Shown one piece after another: positions 62,763 through 64,000 of a DNA stretch of 64,000 nt. Under the pieces are notes generated by a model. That model had not been told where the DNA came from, made no database searches, and saw only the letters and a list, made by a program, of their open reading frames with translations. A program made the position numbers and the translations under genes. The stretch's first letter is position 1; every line of letters starts with the position of its first letter. The stretch lies in NCBI RefSeq assembly GCF_000374165.1, contig NZ_KB893712.1, positions 98,238 through 162,237 of the forward strand, given 5' to 3'. The DNA is from Parafrankia elaeagni (GTDB taxonomy: Bacteria > Actinomycetota > Actinomycetes > Frankiales > Frankiaceae).

Positions 62763-64000
62763 ATGAGTGAGGCTTCCCCCGACGATCGGTCGATCGCGGG
62801 TGGCTGTTCCCGTCCGATCCGCCTGGCGGGACATGTTGACCATGTTGATACGGCTACGGGTGAGATCCGCCGGGCGTTCACCAGCTCGGATCAACCGGGC
62901 GGGGTGCTGCATGTGCGGTGCAACAACCGGCGGGAGAGCGCGTGTCCGGCCTGCTCGGCGGTGTACAAGCGGGACGCGCGGCGGCTGGTCCTGGCCGGGC
63001 TGGCGGGTGGCAAGGGTGTGCCGGAGACGGTCACCGGGCATCCGGCGTGGTTCGTCACGCTGACCGCGCCGTCGTTCGGCCCGGTGCATTCCCGCCGTCA
63101 ACAGGGCGGGAAAACCGGTCCGGTGCGGGCGTGTCACCCCCGGCGGGGGCTGTGTCCGCATGGCCGTGCGGCGGGCTGTCATGAGCGGCACCGTGAGGAT
63201 GATTCCCGGCTCGGTTCCCCGATCTGCCCGGACTGCTACGCCTATGGCCGGTCGGTGACCTGGAACGCGCTCGTCCCCCGGCTGTGGAAGGCCACCCGCG
63301 ACGCGACGGAATCCGCGGTGGCGGCGGCGGCCGGGTTGACCGTGGCGGGGCTTCGCCGTTCGGCGCGGTTGAGCTTCGTGAAGGTCGCGGAGATGCAGGC
63401 ACGGGGCGTGGTGCACCTGCATGTGGTGGTCCGGGTCGACGGGCCGGACGGGCCTGGTTCTGCTCCCCCGGGGTGGGCGGATGGAGAGCTGGTCGCGGAC
63501 GCTCTGCGGGATGTTGTCGGGTCGGTTGCGGTCCCTGCTCCCGATCCGGACGCGCTCACCCACGGCACGGGCACGGGCACGGGTGCCGATGACGGGTGGG
63601 CGGTGCGCTGGGGTGTCCAGGTCGACATCCGGCGCATCGCGCTCGACGGTCCCACCGACGTCGGGCGAGTCAGCAACTATCTCGCGAAGTACATCACCAA
63701 GTCGGCAGCGGCCGGTGGGGCGTTGGATCATCCGGTGCGGTCGTTGGCCGCACTCGGCCGGCTGGTCCTGGCGCCCCACGTGCGGCGGCTGGTGGAGACC
63801 TGCTGGCGACTCGGCCACGACCCGGCATTCACGGCGGCGTTGGATGCGGCACTCGGCCGGGACTCCGGTGATGTCCCGCGGCTGCTGCGCTGGGCCCACC
63901 AAATGGGGTTCGGTGGCCACTGGCTCACGAAATCGCGGGCCTACTCGACGACGTTCACCGCGTTGCGGACGGTGCGGCGGGTGTGGTCCCGCACGATCGG
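62763..64000 (+). CDS. repSA: RepSA-type replication initiator (3' end missing)
   Basis: The frame is open from ATG 62763 to the window end (412 codons). It is the rolling-circle-type initiator of AICEs: Cys-rich start 'RCNNRRESACPACSAVYKRD', a further zinc-like pair 'SPICPDCYAYG', the HUH-like metal motif in 'GVVHLHVVVRVDG', and the catalytic Tyr region 'RVSNYLAKYITKS'. RepSA replicates the excised element before transfer. It lies 99 bp after traSA in the same direction. In pSAM2-like elements xis and int follow, and att would be next to int, to the right of this window. Confidence 0.9.
   Translation, partial: MSEASPDDRSIAGGCSRPIRLAGHVDHVDTATGEIRRAFTSSDQPGGVLHVRCNNRRESACPACSAVYKRDARRLVLAGLAGGKGVPETVTGHPAWFVTLTAPSFGPVHSRRQQGGKTGPVRACHPRRGLCPHGRAAGCHERHREDDSRLGSPICPDCYAYGRSVTWNALVPRLWKATRDATESAVAAAAGLTVAGLRRSARLSFVKVAEMQARGVVHLHVVVRVDGPDGPGSAPPGWADGELVADALRDVVGSVAVPAPDPDALTHGTGTGTGADDGWAVRWGVQVDIRRIALDGPTDVGRVSNYLAKYITKSAAAGGALDHPVRSLAALGRLVLAPHVRRLVETCWRLGHDPAFTAALDAALGRDSGDVPRLLRWAHQMGFGGHWLTKSRAYSTTFTALRTVRRVWSRTI

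Overview
The window is very GC-rich DNA with many GTG starts, Shine-Dalgarno sequences of the GGAGG type and extensive 4-nt (GTGA/ATGA) gene overlaps. Gene content fits a high-GC actinobacterium, most likely a Frankia-like organism: AMIN-like lipoprotein, DUF1918, 13E12-type HNH relic, XRE-TPR regulator and an actinomycete integrative conjugative element (AICE). The genus is an inference from gene content, not a database result.

Positions 1-26,000 form a stress, hypoxia and nitrogen island. It holds a tandem universal stress protein, a CBS-DUF1918 protein, an RsbU-like phosphatase, a DevS/DosT-like GAF histidine kinase, a CBS-BON protein coupled to PEP synthase, nitrate transporter NarK divergent from a nitrate reductase fused to a CysJ-type flavoprotein, a phosphoribosyltransferase-hydrolase fusion, Hsp20, and a dnaK-grpE-dnaJ-cbpM operon. 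The content closely parallels the mycobacterial DosR dormancy regulon. Several relics lie among these genes: a P-type ATPase tail, a DoxX-like head and an alpha/beta-hydrolase tail. A well-formed GlnR-type box sits between narK and the nitrate reductase gene.

Positions 26,000-32,450 hold a leftward, tightly overlapping operon: E1alpha, E1beta and E2 of a 2-oxoacid dehydrogenase, prephenate dehydratase, and a pentapeptide-repeat protein. Its linkers carry in-frame minisatellites. A long gene-free stretch follows, then a WS/DGAT acyltransferase and a RibD-like deaminase. At 35,960-36,862 lies a roughly 900-bp inverted-repeat element whose arms share a perfect 74-bp match.

Positions 37,000-47,000 are a lipid/CoA catabolic region with three acyl-CoA dehydrogenases, an enoyl-CoA hydratase homologue, a hydrolase, a carboxymuconolactone decarboxylase-like protein, a 3Fe-4S ferredoxin, a CYTH-like protein, an EthD-like protein and a dioxygenase relic. 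Cobalamin-dependent methionine synthase (metH) follows on the minus strand behind a candidate S-adenosylhomocysteine riboswitch.

From about 52,100 to the right edge the sequence changes character and looks like one end of an AICE. It contains a broken HNH gene beside a CRP/GlxR-type palindrome, an AlpA/MerR-like HTH gene, a Pif-like Nudix protein next to a divergent S-adenosylhomocysteine-hydrolase-fold protein, two overlapping small genes, an XRE-TPR regulator with a pterin dehydratase, a decamer repeat array that could be the transfer locus, two small membrane proteins, an FtsK/TraSA translocase and a RepSA-type initiator cut by the window end. Integrase, excisionase and the other att site would lie beyond the window.
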